Origin: Limonium bicolor
Taxonomy: Eukaryota > Streptophyta > Magnoliopsida > Caryophyllales > Plumbaginaceae
NCBI GenBank assembly: GCA_023374045.1
Contig: CM041776.1
Span: 123,967,733 to 124,031,732, forward strand
Reading direction: 5' to 3'
DNA length: 64,000 nucleotides
The position numbers and the translations under genes are program-made. The notes beneath the pieces were generated by a model. The model saw nothing but the letters and a program-made list of their open reading frames with translations, searched no databases and was not told where the DNA came from. Shown here piece after piece: positions 22,045-33,295 of this stretch (the stretch's first letter is position 1; every line of letters starts with the position of its first letter).

Positions 22045-25000
22045 TGTAACACCCCTACTGCTAATCCTTTACTTACCGTCTAATCGTCCTAATTATTCTA
22101 CTACTCGCAGCAGAATTTACTACTACTACGGCGGGTGATACAACGCCGCTAACCACCCATATGGCTAGCTAGGCTTACAGTACCTACAGTTACGGTCTGA
22201 TGTCAAAGTATTACCGAGCTACTACATTGCATACCGAATACAAAGATCATATACTTACATTGCTGGATTACCGAGTATCAAAAGTGTATTCAATTACATC
22301 CCATTCAAGTCTACCAAAAATAATGAGTTTCTACCAACTACTCATCTACGCCATCTCATAATTCTTTCATTATCCAAAAAGGGGTGTACCCCATGGTACA
22401 CCGGCTAACAAAAAGCTTACAGCCGTGTACAACTTAGTACACCATTCACAATTCATTAATTACAATAAAAAAGAAGTCATCTTGAGCTCACAAGTCTTCA
22501 CCCTTCACGAGGACCTGCATTATATTAAAAACGGTGCCCCAAGGGGCTCAGCAAAAAGCTGCATATAAACTTCGCATATACCGCGTGCTAACTAGGGTAC
22601 ACCGACTATTTAAGGTCGACTGTACATGCGGTTCATTATTATCATACATACATGTTTTACATACATCATAAAATCATACACATTGCAATGCACAAGTCAT
22701 ACAACAATACAATAGCATACACAATACTTACCTTCACAAGGGTTAGCCAAATTACACATCCGGGTTAATCGGATGCTTATTACTCTTTTACTCATTACAC
22801 AATACTTACATAAACTTTCTCTTACTTTACTTACTTACTTTTCCATACTTGTTTACTCATTCTTACTTACTTACTTTTACTCATGTTAAGTCGGAATGAC
22901 CTCCGGGCAGGGACTACACCGTCCTACCACCGGGTTTTACTTGGCTCACCAATCCAGGATGCTACCCATTTAAGGGGTTTGGGCCGTGGACCAGTTTATG
23001 AGCCAGGAATTGGATCCAACCTCTTGTGTCTCCGCCTCCTCACGCGTGGCCGAAACTATATCGGACTTCTACTCATTCCAATTTAATTACCAATTTTTTT
23101 AGTTAGATTGGTTAGCTTGTTAGGAATCAGTTAGAAGTCCATCACATTTGCATTCGGTCACAACACAATACATCAAGCATACACACATTCATTATCATCC
23201 ATACATTTCATGAATTATACAAACTATGATTTAAAGACAATATCCCACAAGGAACAATCTCATGATAATCACAAGTAAGCATAATATATCCGATTCGTGC
23301 GATTGTCTTATTTAGGTGATCAATTAGCACACAACACATAAATCAGAGTAACCAAGGTAGCATACGGGGCGTGAGAAGTTCATACCGTTCACCGTTGTAC
23401 TTGTAACCGACTTTCCTCCGGTGTTCACAATTCAAGTCCTATCACATACATACAATTGGGTGGTTAATTATCCATAATTAACCTTACTATTTACTTCCCT
23501 TGCATTTCCTGGTTTATACTTACTAATTCATTGTTATTCAAGTACATGTACTTAAGTTACTTACTTAAAATTATTTTCTAAACTTGTTTATGGCCTTAAT
23601 GACCTTTAAATATCATTAATCATGTCTTAATTATCTTATACTATCATTACCCTTCATTACCCTACCTTAGATTAGCTTTAAAATAGATTCTGTGTAAAAA
23701 TTGAGGTGGTCCGGGTTACTGTCCGGGTTTACAAACCTGGACCACCACTTTGGAAATCTCTCGGGTATGTTTTATGTATGGTCCGGGTTTGTGTACTACT
23801 TTACAAACCCAGACCACAAGTTTGTATAACTTATGGGTGTGTTTTATGTATGGTCCGGGTTTGTGTACTACTTTACAAACCCGGACCACAAGCTTTGTTA
23901 AATCTCGGGTGTGATTTAGGGGTGGTCCGGGTTAGTGTCCTGGTTTGTAAACCTGGACCACTCCTTTGACATAACATTCTGCCGTGTTTTAATGCTGGTC
24001 TGGGTTTCTGTACTGGTTTACAAACCCGGACCAGTTGCAGTTTTGCAAATTATATATGTTTTTGAACTTGTTTCAACTCCAAACTTCTACCAATCTCTTT
24101 CCCAATATTCCTACATATAATCTAGCATGTTTTGACATGGTTTAAGCACTTTAAACTAACCTAATCCAACCTATATCATTATCTGTTACATTTACTCACC
24201 TCACTGTAAGTTTTTCTCTTCTATTACAATTTTCCTTCTCCAGCTAATGCTACATACTTTCCCATTCTTCTTCCCACTAGCTAAATGACTCTCAAACTAG
24301 TAAAACTTAGTTGAACAACTCCCATACACCATTTCCAACTCTACTCAACTACACTTTTTCTTCCTGTTACAAACCAAGTGAAAAATCTCATTTTTATTCT
24401 CTGTACAACCTCTCTGTTCTTTCTTTACTAGCAGCACACAAGTCTGTAAATTCCTAACCAAATTTTGATAGAGTTTCCCTACAATTCTAAGTGTTCTCAC
24501 CACATAAATTTGCACACTCAAGACAGTTCACAACCTGTTCAATATATGCATTATTTCCACACAACTTCTAACACTTACTGCACATTTAACACTCACACTT
24601 AGCATTTTGTTTATTTGTTTTCAAAAGCTTCAAACTACAAATATAGTTGACATCAATATACTCATTCCCTTCCTACTGTTACGGTGGTTTTAAACCATTG
24701 CTAATGTAATGCACTTATACATACACAAATATTAAGACTACAGTACAGAGACATTTCATTACCTTGAGTTCTTGTTTCTTTTTTTTCCTTTCTCTCCTTC
24801 TCTTTTCTTGCTCCTCTTTCCTTCCTGTTCTTGTTTCTTTGTTTTCTTGATTTTATTTAAGCCAACCTACACCATGTAACAAGGCATACACACACACACA
24901 CAAACTAGTAAATTTCTAACGTAGGTTTTAAACCCTAACTTGTGAGAAACCATTTCAAACTCTTAGGAAGTCTTACCTTGAGCTTCTAATGGAGTTTTTG

Positions 25001-25937
25001 GGTAGAATATGACAAGGCTTCAGCTGTCAAGATGGAACACCAAACCGGCTGGGTGAGGGAAAACAATGGTGTTCACATGAGTTTGATTTTTGCAAGGAAA
25101 AATGGAAAAGAGGAGAGCTTTGGTCCTTTTCTTACCTTAGAACATGAAGAAGATGATGGAGCTTCAAATGGTGCTCCTTAGACTCCAAAATGATTGTACC
25201 CTAAAAAATGAAGTTGGAGGTTTTTGATTTTTGAAGGGTGTAGAACGATCTCCTTAACGAGACGAATTCAACGGTATAATTTTTGTAGTGTTTGGAGGTG
25301 ATTTGGGGTTTCAAAAATAAGGAGGAAGTGGGCTGCTATGTGTGGATTCTCAAATCGCCATGGCTGGCCGGCTTGGAGAAGAAAGAAAGCAGAGAAAGAA
25401 GAGAGGTGCAGTACGTGGGGTTTCTGAGGGATAGGAGAGAGAATGAATAAAGTAAGGTATATGTACTTTCTTTTGCTTTTTAATTTCTTTTGTCTTTTGC
25501 AAATAAGGAGGGAATTAAGGGAGTGTGAGAGAGGGACTGAAATCGGCCCATACATCACACACACACAGATTTACATTTTTATTTTCAATTGTGGACACAC
25601 TCGTTTGGGTTATTTATGTTTTTACCCCACAACTTCCCGTTTTTTACAGTTTTTACTATTTTCTCGTTTTATTGATTTTATTGATTCTAGACCTTCATTA
25701 ATGTTTATTAATGGCTATTTAGTTGACCAAAATTGTTACGAGTCTATTTGACCCGCTTAAGGTTGCGTTTTCCCGGTTTCCTCGAAAAACACGCTTTAAG
25801 GTTCGTTTGTGTTTTTAATCCATTTTAAGGATCTGTTTTCTTCGGGATTTGTTCCCTAATATTTATTTAGACTTAATTAAGCTTCTAAAATACTTATTAG
25901 CCTAATTAATCACTATTTTTAATTATGGGGTATTTCA
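22045..25937 (-). repeat. 5' LTR of element A
   Basis: 3,893 bp, TGTAACACCC...GGGGTATTTCA on the plus strand, matching 1811-6792 minus its CACTA insertion. It holds the inverted-repeat array at 23708-24034. No gene is recognised inside. Confidence 0.94.
23708..24034. repeat. Array of five inverted repeats in 5' LTR of element A
   Basis: Same as 4570-4894: GGTCCGGG...ACAAACCCGGACC stems at intervals of about 70-73 bp, with a few mismatches such as CCTGGACC and TCTGGG. Confidence 0.85.
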
Positions 25938-25942
25938 AGGAG
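25938..25942. repeat. Target-site duplication of element A, right (AGGAG)
   Basis: Second copy of AGGAG immediately outside the 5' LTR. Confidence 0.92.
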
Positions 25943-27549
25943 AGATTTTACCTTGCAGTTTTGGGAGGTGTTATGTATGGTTCTCGGCCACCTAATACAG
26001 TAATAAGGAGTTTAGTTTCTATAGGAAAAGGATGGAAGAGATTCAGGCTTGAAAATCCATGGAAATCCATGATTTTACCTTGATTTGGAGCCCTTTTAAG
26101 ATGGGTTTTGGAGCAGCTCTTTGGCTAAATGAAGAGGGCTGGAAACACCGTTCAAATGGGTGTCAAAAGGTGTAGAAAAATAGGTAAGTAACAGATCATT
26201 CTCGGACTTAACACTTAAGAGAGGTAAAAAGGTGTTTTAAGGCATTTTTCCTTACCATAAGGTTCTTAAGAGGTTCCCCTAGCCCTTTGGTTGGTCTTGG
26301 ACGTGACCTGGGTCCTCCAAGGGTGTGTTGGTGCCTTAGATATAGTAAGAAGCATTAAATTCGGCTATATACCCAAATAGAAGAAGGAAGATGTCTTAGA
26401 GCACATTTTTCTTACCTTTGCTTACCAATCTGATTATCTCGATTTTAAACCCTTCAATGGCCCATAATCTCCTAGAAAATCAGTTAGAATGATAGAGGAA
26501 GAGTGGGTGGTGATTTTGGTGCAAGCAAATTGAATTTTTGAGGTGAAATGAGCCTTAAAACTCCATTAGAGCTTAAGGTGTGTTAATGGAGGTTGAAGTT
26601 GGTAAGGAAGGAGGATGAGCTCGGTTTAGAGAGGCAGAAGAGACTGAGAGTATGGGCAAAGAGGATAGGGATGGCTGACTTGGGTATTAGTATATAAAAA
26701 TCTTCCTTAGGTAATTTAGGTGTGTAAGAGATATTTGTCTCTTTTGTTGCTTTCTTATTAATTCCTTTGTCTTCTAATTTAATGGTCTGATTCTTATGTC
26801 TCCTTGGCAGTATATACAGCTGAGATAATCAGGATTTGTTGGGAGGAATTCATCTTGTGTGAGAGAGATGAGAGGAAGAGTGTGAGAAAGGTGTTTTTGA
26901 TTTTTTCCTCTTTGGGAATGCCTTGTCATCCTTTGTCTTTTGTCCCATGCAGCTTATTTCTGATTTTCCAAGCCTTGCAGCCGGCTACATAATGGAGGGG
27001 GACCATTTACAATGCTAGCTTAATATTACAACCTTTGTTTGTACATTTGTGACTTAATTTATGTGTTAGGTAGTAATATGTGTTATTATAGTATTAAGGT
27101 GTGTATATAGGTGGTTGTTGTGTTAAATAATTTGTTTGTCTTTATAAAATGTTTTATATATTAATGAGTGATATTTATGATATTTAGTACATGCACTAAT
27201 GTGTTACATGTAGTATTGACTTTAGGAGTTGGTTTCTCTTTAATAATGTTCTCTCTTTGACTATAGATTTAATGTATAGTTTGGTGTCCATCTAGGACTA
27301 TATGTTTATATACTAATGTTGATAATGAGTATTAATCATTAGATGGATATTTGATTTAATTCCTTATTAATTAAGGTAATTAATGTTTGGGGTATTTCAT
27401 TTAATATGTAGTTTGGTGTCTATTTTGGACTATATGTTTATACACTAATGTTTACAATGAGTATTACTCGTTAGATGAATATTTGGTAATTATAACCTTC
27501 ATTTGATTTAATTCCTTATTAATTAAGGTAATTAATGTTTGGGGTATTT
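25943..27549. repeat. Old diverged LTR-like sequence with terminal tandem duplication
   Basis: No gene is visible. The layout of short TTACCTTG phrases in AT-rich sequence recalls the LTR ends of A and B, and TTTGGGGTATTTCA at 27387-27399 is the same as their LTR terminus. About 140 bp is then repeated: 27262-27399 and 27400-27549 share ATGTAGTTTGGTGTC, GGACTATATGTTTATA and the final TTAATGTTTGGGGTATTT. The second copy stops abruptly at the start of Tat-type sequence. Confidence 0.45.
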
Positions 27550-28352
27550 GCGGATCGCTTCGTCAAGCTAATATCGGTGTTGCTTCTTTGGACTGATGAA
27601 AACATTATCTGAGAGTCGGGCTCCTTGCTTCCTTTGGTCACCAGGTCAGTTATTCATCACGGGCTGGCTTGTTTTGTGGAGCTTTGTAATATCGAAAAGG
27701 GATATATGAAAGGCTCAGTGGGGGAGCCAAGGGTTTAATTTCAGGGTTTACAATCTTTTTGGTTGTGTGGTGCTGTACCTAGGTGCTTCATCATTCCTGA
27801 TAGTTGTGTATCCGTTCTTTGTTACTTTTCACAGGTCTAAGCGTAAATTTACAAAGTATCTCCTTCGGTCGAAGTTATGTCGTTTACCTTACCTTTAATT
27901 ATTACCTCTCCAGAGTCATGTAAAAATGACACGCTCGTTCACTCATGGTTTTTCTGCTCAAGATGCTCTCCTGAATTATCACTCATAGACTTGTTCACAT
28001 GCTTAAACGAAAGATTCAAAGACAATGATTCTAAACTCAGATTGCCCTGAGTATTGATTTGGGGTTTGTGACAACAATTTGATAGATGTGGACTTTGAAC
28101 CTCTTTGTGGGTTGTTTGGATGTTCTGGGGTGAATTGTGGTGTTTGGTTAGGCATGTTCAAATTTTTAGAAACAAGAGACAAGTCGTTCCATTGCATAGT
28201 CATAAAATGATTACTTCGTGATCCTTGAAAGACGTGAGTGCTTTTCTTTTAGTTTTTCAAATTAATGAATAATGCTTTGCACAAACATTATAAAAATGGA
28301 ACTATGTTTAATTCAGCGAAAAATAATGTTGGAAATTACAAACTCAGGAAAA

Positions 28353-29200
28353 CTACCGAAAATGATCAAGGAAACTAACTACTACAAAAGTTGAAAGACG
28401 ACTAATCAAGAAAAGAAATTCATTTAATGAGAAAAACACTAAAAAACAAACTTTTCTAATGATGCTTGGGCACGCGTGCTCTACGCACTCTACCACGTTC
28501 TTAGAATTGGAGCCCTTGGTCAACCAGATCCTAAATTCTATGTTGTAGGGCCCTGCAATGGTCAGTGCCGTGACCGGGCAGTTGATGGAAGTGACAAATT
28601 GATTAAGATCTTTCCCCAAACAAGTAGTTCCTGGCCTCAAGGTGAGCGGTTGCATTGGATATCTCTTTCGAAGCTCTTCAAGGGCTTGTCTTAGTGTTTG
28701 ACCGATGTCTATAAACTCTCTCTATCGAGAACTCCGTCGGGGTGGTTCTACTGTTCCAACGCTCCAGCCAGGTGCTCTTAACTGTCGATCGTTGTCTTCC
28801 TCATGTTGCGTGGTTCTCTTATAGGTACAACTTTGAATGCAAGTTGTTGTTTGATTGTCTACTTCTGGCTTCCTAACCACTCTCTTGAGTTCTGCAGCAA
28901 TTTCTTTGACATTTTCTCGAACCCTGGGTCCTAACGGGGCCGACTTCTATGTCATCATAAAGAGTGTTGAGAAGCCTACTCACTAATTCATCCCGATCTT
29001 GACGCTCGGCCTCAAGGGAAAGGGCCTTTGCCTTCAAATCTTTAATAATGGTGACGTAGTTGGATTCCATGGTGTTCAGGACGACACTATGTCTTCGTTC
29101 CATGGCATCAAGTGTGTCCATGTACTTTTGCTATAAGGCTGCAAACTAGGCTTCTATGCTGATTGGGTTTCCTCCCTCTACCATATTTGGGATTCGGGCT
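28353..29200 (-). pseudogene. Possible coding remnant with coiled coil in partial Tat-type element
   Basis: In the sense strand of the element, 28873-29121 encodes about 82 residues with heptad-like, charged sequence (MDTLDAMERRHSVVLNTMES ... LEAERQDRDELVSRLLNTL), suggesting a coiled coil. A second open stretch, 28353-28655, has no family I recognise. Position after the leader fits a gag-like N-terminal product, but neither piece shows a known gag domain, and the frame is broken between them. Treat as a remnant of unknown function. Confidence 0.4.
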
Positions 29201-30470
29201 TACCTGCTTCCAAAATGTCATCTGTCAAAAAACAGAAGAGGACTGGGCTAAAATTCGGGACCGAGAAAGAGTATTTCGTACAATGGTGTTTTAAGCTAAA
29301 ACTTGTTTGAGCCGCAAGAAAAGCACCTGGGCCGAAATGTTTTGAAAGTGTGGGTGGGCACTAAGGCCCGAATGGATTGGAAGATAGACACATGGGCCAG
29401 AATGAGCAGCCTAGGCTGAATTGTTTAGAGAATGCGGTACTTGAGCCGGAATGTTTTGAGAATTTGGCACTTGGGCCGGAATGTGTCTGGGCTAGAGGTG
29501 AGGTGAATGGCCCGGAATGATTTCTAAACCATGTTTTAGATGTGAATCGGAACTTGGCCCGAGTAATTTTGGTTGGGCTTAAAAGATAACACCTAGATCT
29601 AGGATTTTTGGTGAGAGCCCGAGTGAAAAGTTTTCCTAGACTAGAATGAGCCTTGGGCCGAAAGAATTTCAGTGAAAAGGCTTGATTGATTTTTCTCGAG
29701 TTTTGTAAATTACCTCAAATTTAGGTGAATTTCTTTTCCATGGGCCTAGAACTAGATGAATAATTCAAATTAGGCTGAAAAGAGAAATCACCGGAATATA
29801 AACTTTTGGGCCGAAGCCCTAATGACTCACATATTAAACCAAACAGGGCCTTTGGATCATAAACAATAAAGTTGCCAATTCGGGTTGGGCTGAGTTGACG
29901 AAGGAGAAGTTCCTATCAATCTCTAAGCTTGGTAGTTGGCCTATCATACAAGCAAAAAAGACCCACACAAGTTCAACATGTCCTCACTTGACGCTTATCC
30001 AATTCGGGTATGGATCGATCCGGAGAGATGCTTGAGGCGTGGGCCCAGGTTACCACAAAGGAATAGGGCTTGCATGCTATTCTCTTTAGGCTTCCCCACT
30101 ATTTTCACATCACATGAAGGTGTGCGTCTACGGCCGGGTCTTTGGATGACCAAAAAAGGCTAGGTAAAGACACTGGCAGGAAAACGCTTGGGGCAAAAGC
30201 CCAGGTATTAAGGGGATGTCGTTAGATGACATCCTCCTCTTTTCCCCCGCTTATTCACATCACCTAAAAGTTGTGAGTCCCTGACAGGGGACCCTCAAAC
30301 GGGTCCCGGGGTGGAATCGGTTTGCGTGGACCCTCGCTCTCGTATGATGCAAAGGTGCAGAAATTAAAGTGCGCACAAAAGTTAACAAACAATGTCATAA
30401 AAGCCATAAATATACAATTTTTGAGTTAAGCCCTCTTTCTTAAAATTAAACAGGTTAAAATTAAGAATTT

Positions 30471-30489
30471 GTCCCTAGTAGAGTCGCCA
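30471..30489 (-). other. Primer-binding site, tRNA-Arg type (partial Tat element)
   Basis: The minus strand reads TGGCGACTCTACTAGGGAC, a slightly mutated match to the tRNA-Arg(ACG) 3' complement, three bases inside the LTR. Confidence 0.8.
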
Positions 30490-30492
30490 TTC

Positions 30493-30974
30493 TGTGAGCC
30501 TTGATTTTTGAACCCTATCCTATGTTGATTAGATTGATTAGGATCTGGTCAGATTCTAGGTCCACTTATAACCTAAGCTTAATAACTATGTCATAAAACA
30601 TTAATTACTAAGTCCTAAGTTAGCTCACTGGAACCTAATTAGAGTCGCCACCTAATTTTAACCTATATTAAATTAGGATAGGAGAGTTTGGGTTCGAGGG
30701 CTTGGTATTCGACTTATTTAGGGTTCAATTACTTTTAATACCCCTCAAAGTCATTTTTCCTCTACTTAGATTAATTACGGCTTATTACGAATCGTTTTAA
30801 CCTAAGTGCGCACTTCTGATTTTTTTAATTTTTTTAACAATTTTTGAGAGAAAAATAAAGTGAAAATTAAAACTACCTAAACTAGGGTTTCGAAGGCAGA
30901 ATTAGGTCAAATTTTAATTATTTCCGTAGCCACGGACCTAATGTCCGAGACCCCAGACCCTAGTTAAACTACGT
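30493..30974 (-). repeat. Truncated 5' LTR of partial Tat-type element
   Basis: TGTGAGCCTTGATTTTTGAA onward aligns with 16667-17150. It stops at ...TAGTTAAACTACGT where element C begins; the remaining LTR is not found on the far side of element C. Confidence 0.85.
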
Positions 30975-31134
30975 TGTTATAACCCATATTTTGGTAACAT
31001 TATATTATGTCCAGTTGTAACGTTTTTTAAAGTTGGATTACATTCTTTGTTAGCAGCTGGGACGCAAACGACATTACTGTAATTGCTAAGGGCAAGGGAG
31101 TCCTTTCCTCTCATTAATAAGGTAATTAAGTGAG

Positions 31135-31146
31135 ATATTTAAATAA
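31135..31146 (+). promoter_or_regulatory. TATA-like element in LTR of element C
   Basis: ATATTTAAATAA about 160 bp into the LTR, repeated in the 3' LTR near 37943. A plausible core promoter for the element's RNA; not proven. Confidence 0.5.
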
Positions 31147-31916
31147 GGGAGAGAATCCTTATTTTTCTCTTTCCTGACCATTTAATCACGTCAGTCATAT
31201 CGTGGAGTGTGGGCAGTTTCCAAGTTTGAACGAGCGCCTCCTCTCTTCCTTACTCTCTCCCTTCTTCTTCCTCTGTTTGGAATTGTGGATGTTACTGTTG
31301 CGATCGGATTGAAGACCTTCGTTACTGGGTATTGTTCTCGCTGATTTCAGGTTTGTGCTATAGAATTCTGAATTTTGTTGGTGACTTCTCCTCTCTCGGT
31401 TTCTTGATTTTGAGTCTTCAATGTGATTGGATCAGTGGTCGTGTCTAGCGTTTGATTGGAGGACCGATCGGGACTGCTGTAGACTATAGAGTTGTGAGTC
31501 TCGGATTCCCAGCTCAGGTTGGTGTTGCAGATTTTGAGTTGTCAAGTTCTAGGTTTCTTCGCTTTGCTTTCTGATTTTGGTTCGTTATTGCGGGAAACTC
31601 TGTGGTCTTTGATTCGCGTCTGGTTACTGGGTGGTTCGGACTTCTCTTGCTGCTTCAGATCGTTGTGAATTCTGCTGTTTGACGAGGTAGGTGGTGGCTT
31701 GATTCAATTTGGAAGTTCAGCCATGGGGAGTTTCAATGGTTTATGTTCTGAATTGTGGTGTGATTCTGATTGTGTTTGGCATTTTGTAAATGGATAAACC
31801 CCTATGGTATTCTGTGTTTGAATCTGGTTTGCTGTGTGTGGCAATTCAGTAAATAATGTTGTTTCTATACAAGGTTTCCCTTCTGAGTTCGTACTGGAAA
31901 CTGCTACTTTCGCCTT

Positions 31917-32302
31917 GTCCGAACGTCTGTTCGAGCCTAGAAATTCAGACAGTGCGTTTGGGCGCTTCTGATTTCTGATTTTCGAACCGTGTCCGAACAT
32001 TTGTCCGAACTTTGATGTTCGGACACCACTGTTGCCTTTCTCTGATTTTAGTTCGACTTGTGTCCGAACATTAATGTCCGGACACAAGGTCGGACACCAT
32101 CGCATAACCTTTCTCGTAAACCCGTCCGAACATTGGTCCGAACATTGATGTTCGGACATTTTGTAAGTTCTCTGTCTGATTTTCAAATCGACTTGTGTCC
32201 GAACTTTTATATTTGGACACAAGTTCGGACGTTGGCAAAATTCTGGTTTCAGAGTCTCGACTGGAGTTCGAACTAGTACATTCGGACTCAAGTCCGGACG
32301 CC
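31917..32302. repeat. Array of about six inverted repeats in LTR of element C
   Basis: GTCCGAAC-type starts at about 31917, 31991, 32062, 32124/32136, 32197 and 32266, each paired with TTCGGACA- or GTCCGGAC-like inverse sequence within about 40 bases. Spacing is close to 72 bp, as in elements A and B, though the stem sequence is unrelated. Confidence 0.78.
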
Positions 32303-33169
32303 GCACTGTTTTCAGTATAACTTCTCCGTCTGAACTCCGATTTTAATGCCGTTTGCGGCGTTGGACTCCTCTAAGTCCCTACTTCTGTAGTATAAGTGTT
32401 TTGGCATGTTTAATGCAAGTTTGCTTCTGTTTTTACAAACCTTCAGTTTTGGGACATTATACTCTATTTCTAAGTCGTGAATGGTTGGGTCGAGCTATTC
32501 CGTGGTATACCATGTAGACGTCGTTCTGAGTGTAGGTCATTCCCTTTCTGTTTTGTAGGGTTGACGAACCCTTTGGCTCTTATGAGTCATTTCTACGTTG
32601 CCGAGAGATCTGTTATGATCTATGGGTCTTCGACCCTTCTGAGTGAGTGCATTGTATTGTGTCCCTTTCCGTTTGCAAACTCGGATTGCTTCTGAATTGG
32701 GAATTTGGCGTTCCATTCTGTATTTGATTGTGTAGCTTCTGACCGATTTGGAACTATTGATATTCTGCTTCTCTTCTGATTTCAAACGTTTTGAACGACC
32801 TTATTGATGACGGTCGCTGCTTACTGGGCATTGTTGTGTGCTCATTCCCGTACTCTTACTGTTTTTGCAGATTGATCAGCGAGTACCATCCTATTTTCTG
32901 GGAGCTTTGTTTATTTAGTCATTCTACTGTTAGACATTTGACCTTATGAATTGTAGCCTTCGGGCCTTACTCTATTCTGACTTCTGATTTGGTTTTGAGG
33001 ATTACTTTACCGTTGGTGTATTTAATATAGTTGGTTTACATTTAGAATGGAAGTGTTATTTCGGGCCTTGAATGCAAGCGTTAGTTTAAGAGCCTGGCGT
33101 TATTAGGTAGTAATACGCGGTGTGTAATGCCTCTAACTCGTAGGCCGGTTTTTGGGGCATTACATTTAG

Positions 33170-33182
33170 TGGTATCAGAGCC
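33170..33182 (+). other. Primer-binding site, initiator Met-tRNA (element C)
   Basis: TGGTATCAGAGCC, five bases after the LTR end. Confidence 0.93.
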
Positions 33183-33295
33183 AAGTTGGGCTTTCTTTAG
33201 GGTCTGTGGTTGTGTTTGCTTGTGCGAGGTTCAGTTATGGCAGTTGCTTGAAGTCTGAATCAGTTCTGATGAGTTTTGGATTTGTTTGTCTCAGA

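Larger units (their letters stand above)
1811..25937 (-). mobile_element. Element A: Tekay-type Ty3/gypsy retrotransposon with AlkB exon
   Basis: This LTR retrotransposon lies on the minus strand. Reading right to left it has: 5' LTR 22045-25937, Met-tRNA primer-binding site 22028-22039, spliced gag 20346-21812, AlkB exon 19452-20191, protease-polymerase 18462-19310 continuing at 7265-9776, polypurine tract 6793-6810 and 3' LTR 1811-6792. TSD is AGGAG. Integrase ends in a chromodomain-like tail, so it belongs with chromoviruses, most like Tekay/Del. Two later insertions interrupt it: a CACTA element in the 3' LTR and a Tat-type element in the reverse transcriptase. All genes carry stops or frameshifts. 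The LTR pair differs only at scattered sites by eye, suggesting a fairly recent insertion. Confidence 0.93.
27550..30974 (-). mobile_element. Partial Tat/Ogre-type element (internal region plus part of 5' LTR)
   Basis: From GCGGATCGCTTCG onward it is homologous to 14068-17150 of the nested element: same internal region, leader, tRNA-Arg PBS (30471-30489) and LTR start TGTGAGCC at 30493. Only about 480 bp of the LTR remain before element C interrupts it. The left end is cut at 27550 without a 3' LTR. It retains interior sequence around 28350-29200 that the nested element lacks. Confidence 0.82.
30975..33164 (+). repeat. 5' LTR of element C
   Basis: 2,190 bp, TGTTATAACCC...GGGGCATTACA. It contains a TATA-like element at 31135-31146 and an inverted-repeat array at 31917-32302. 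No gene; open frames across the array come from the repeats. Confidence 0.93.
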
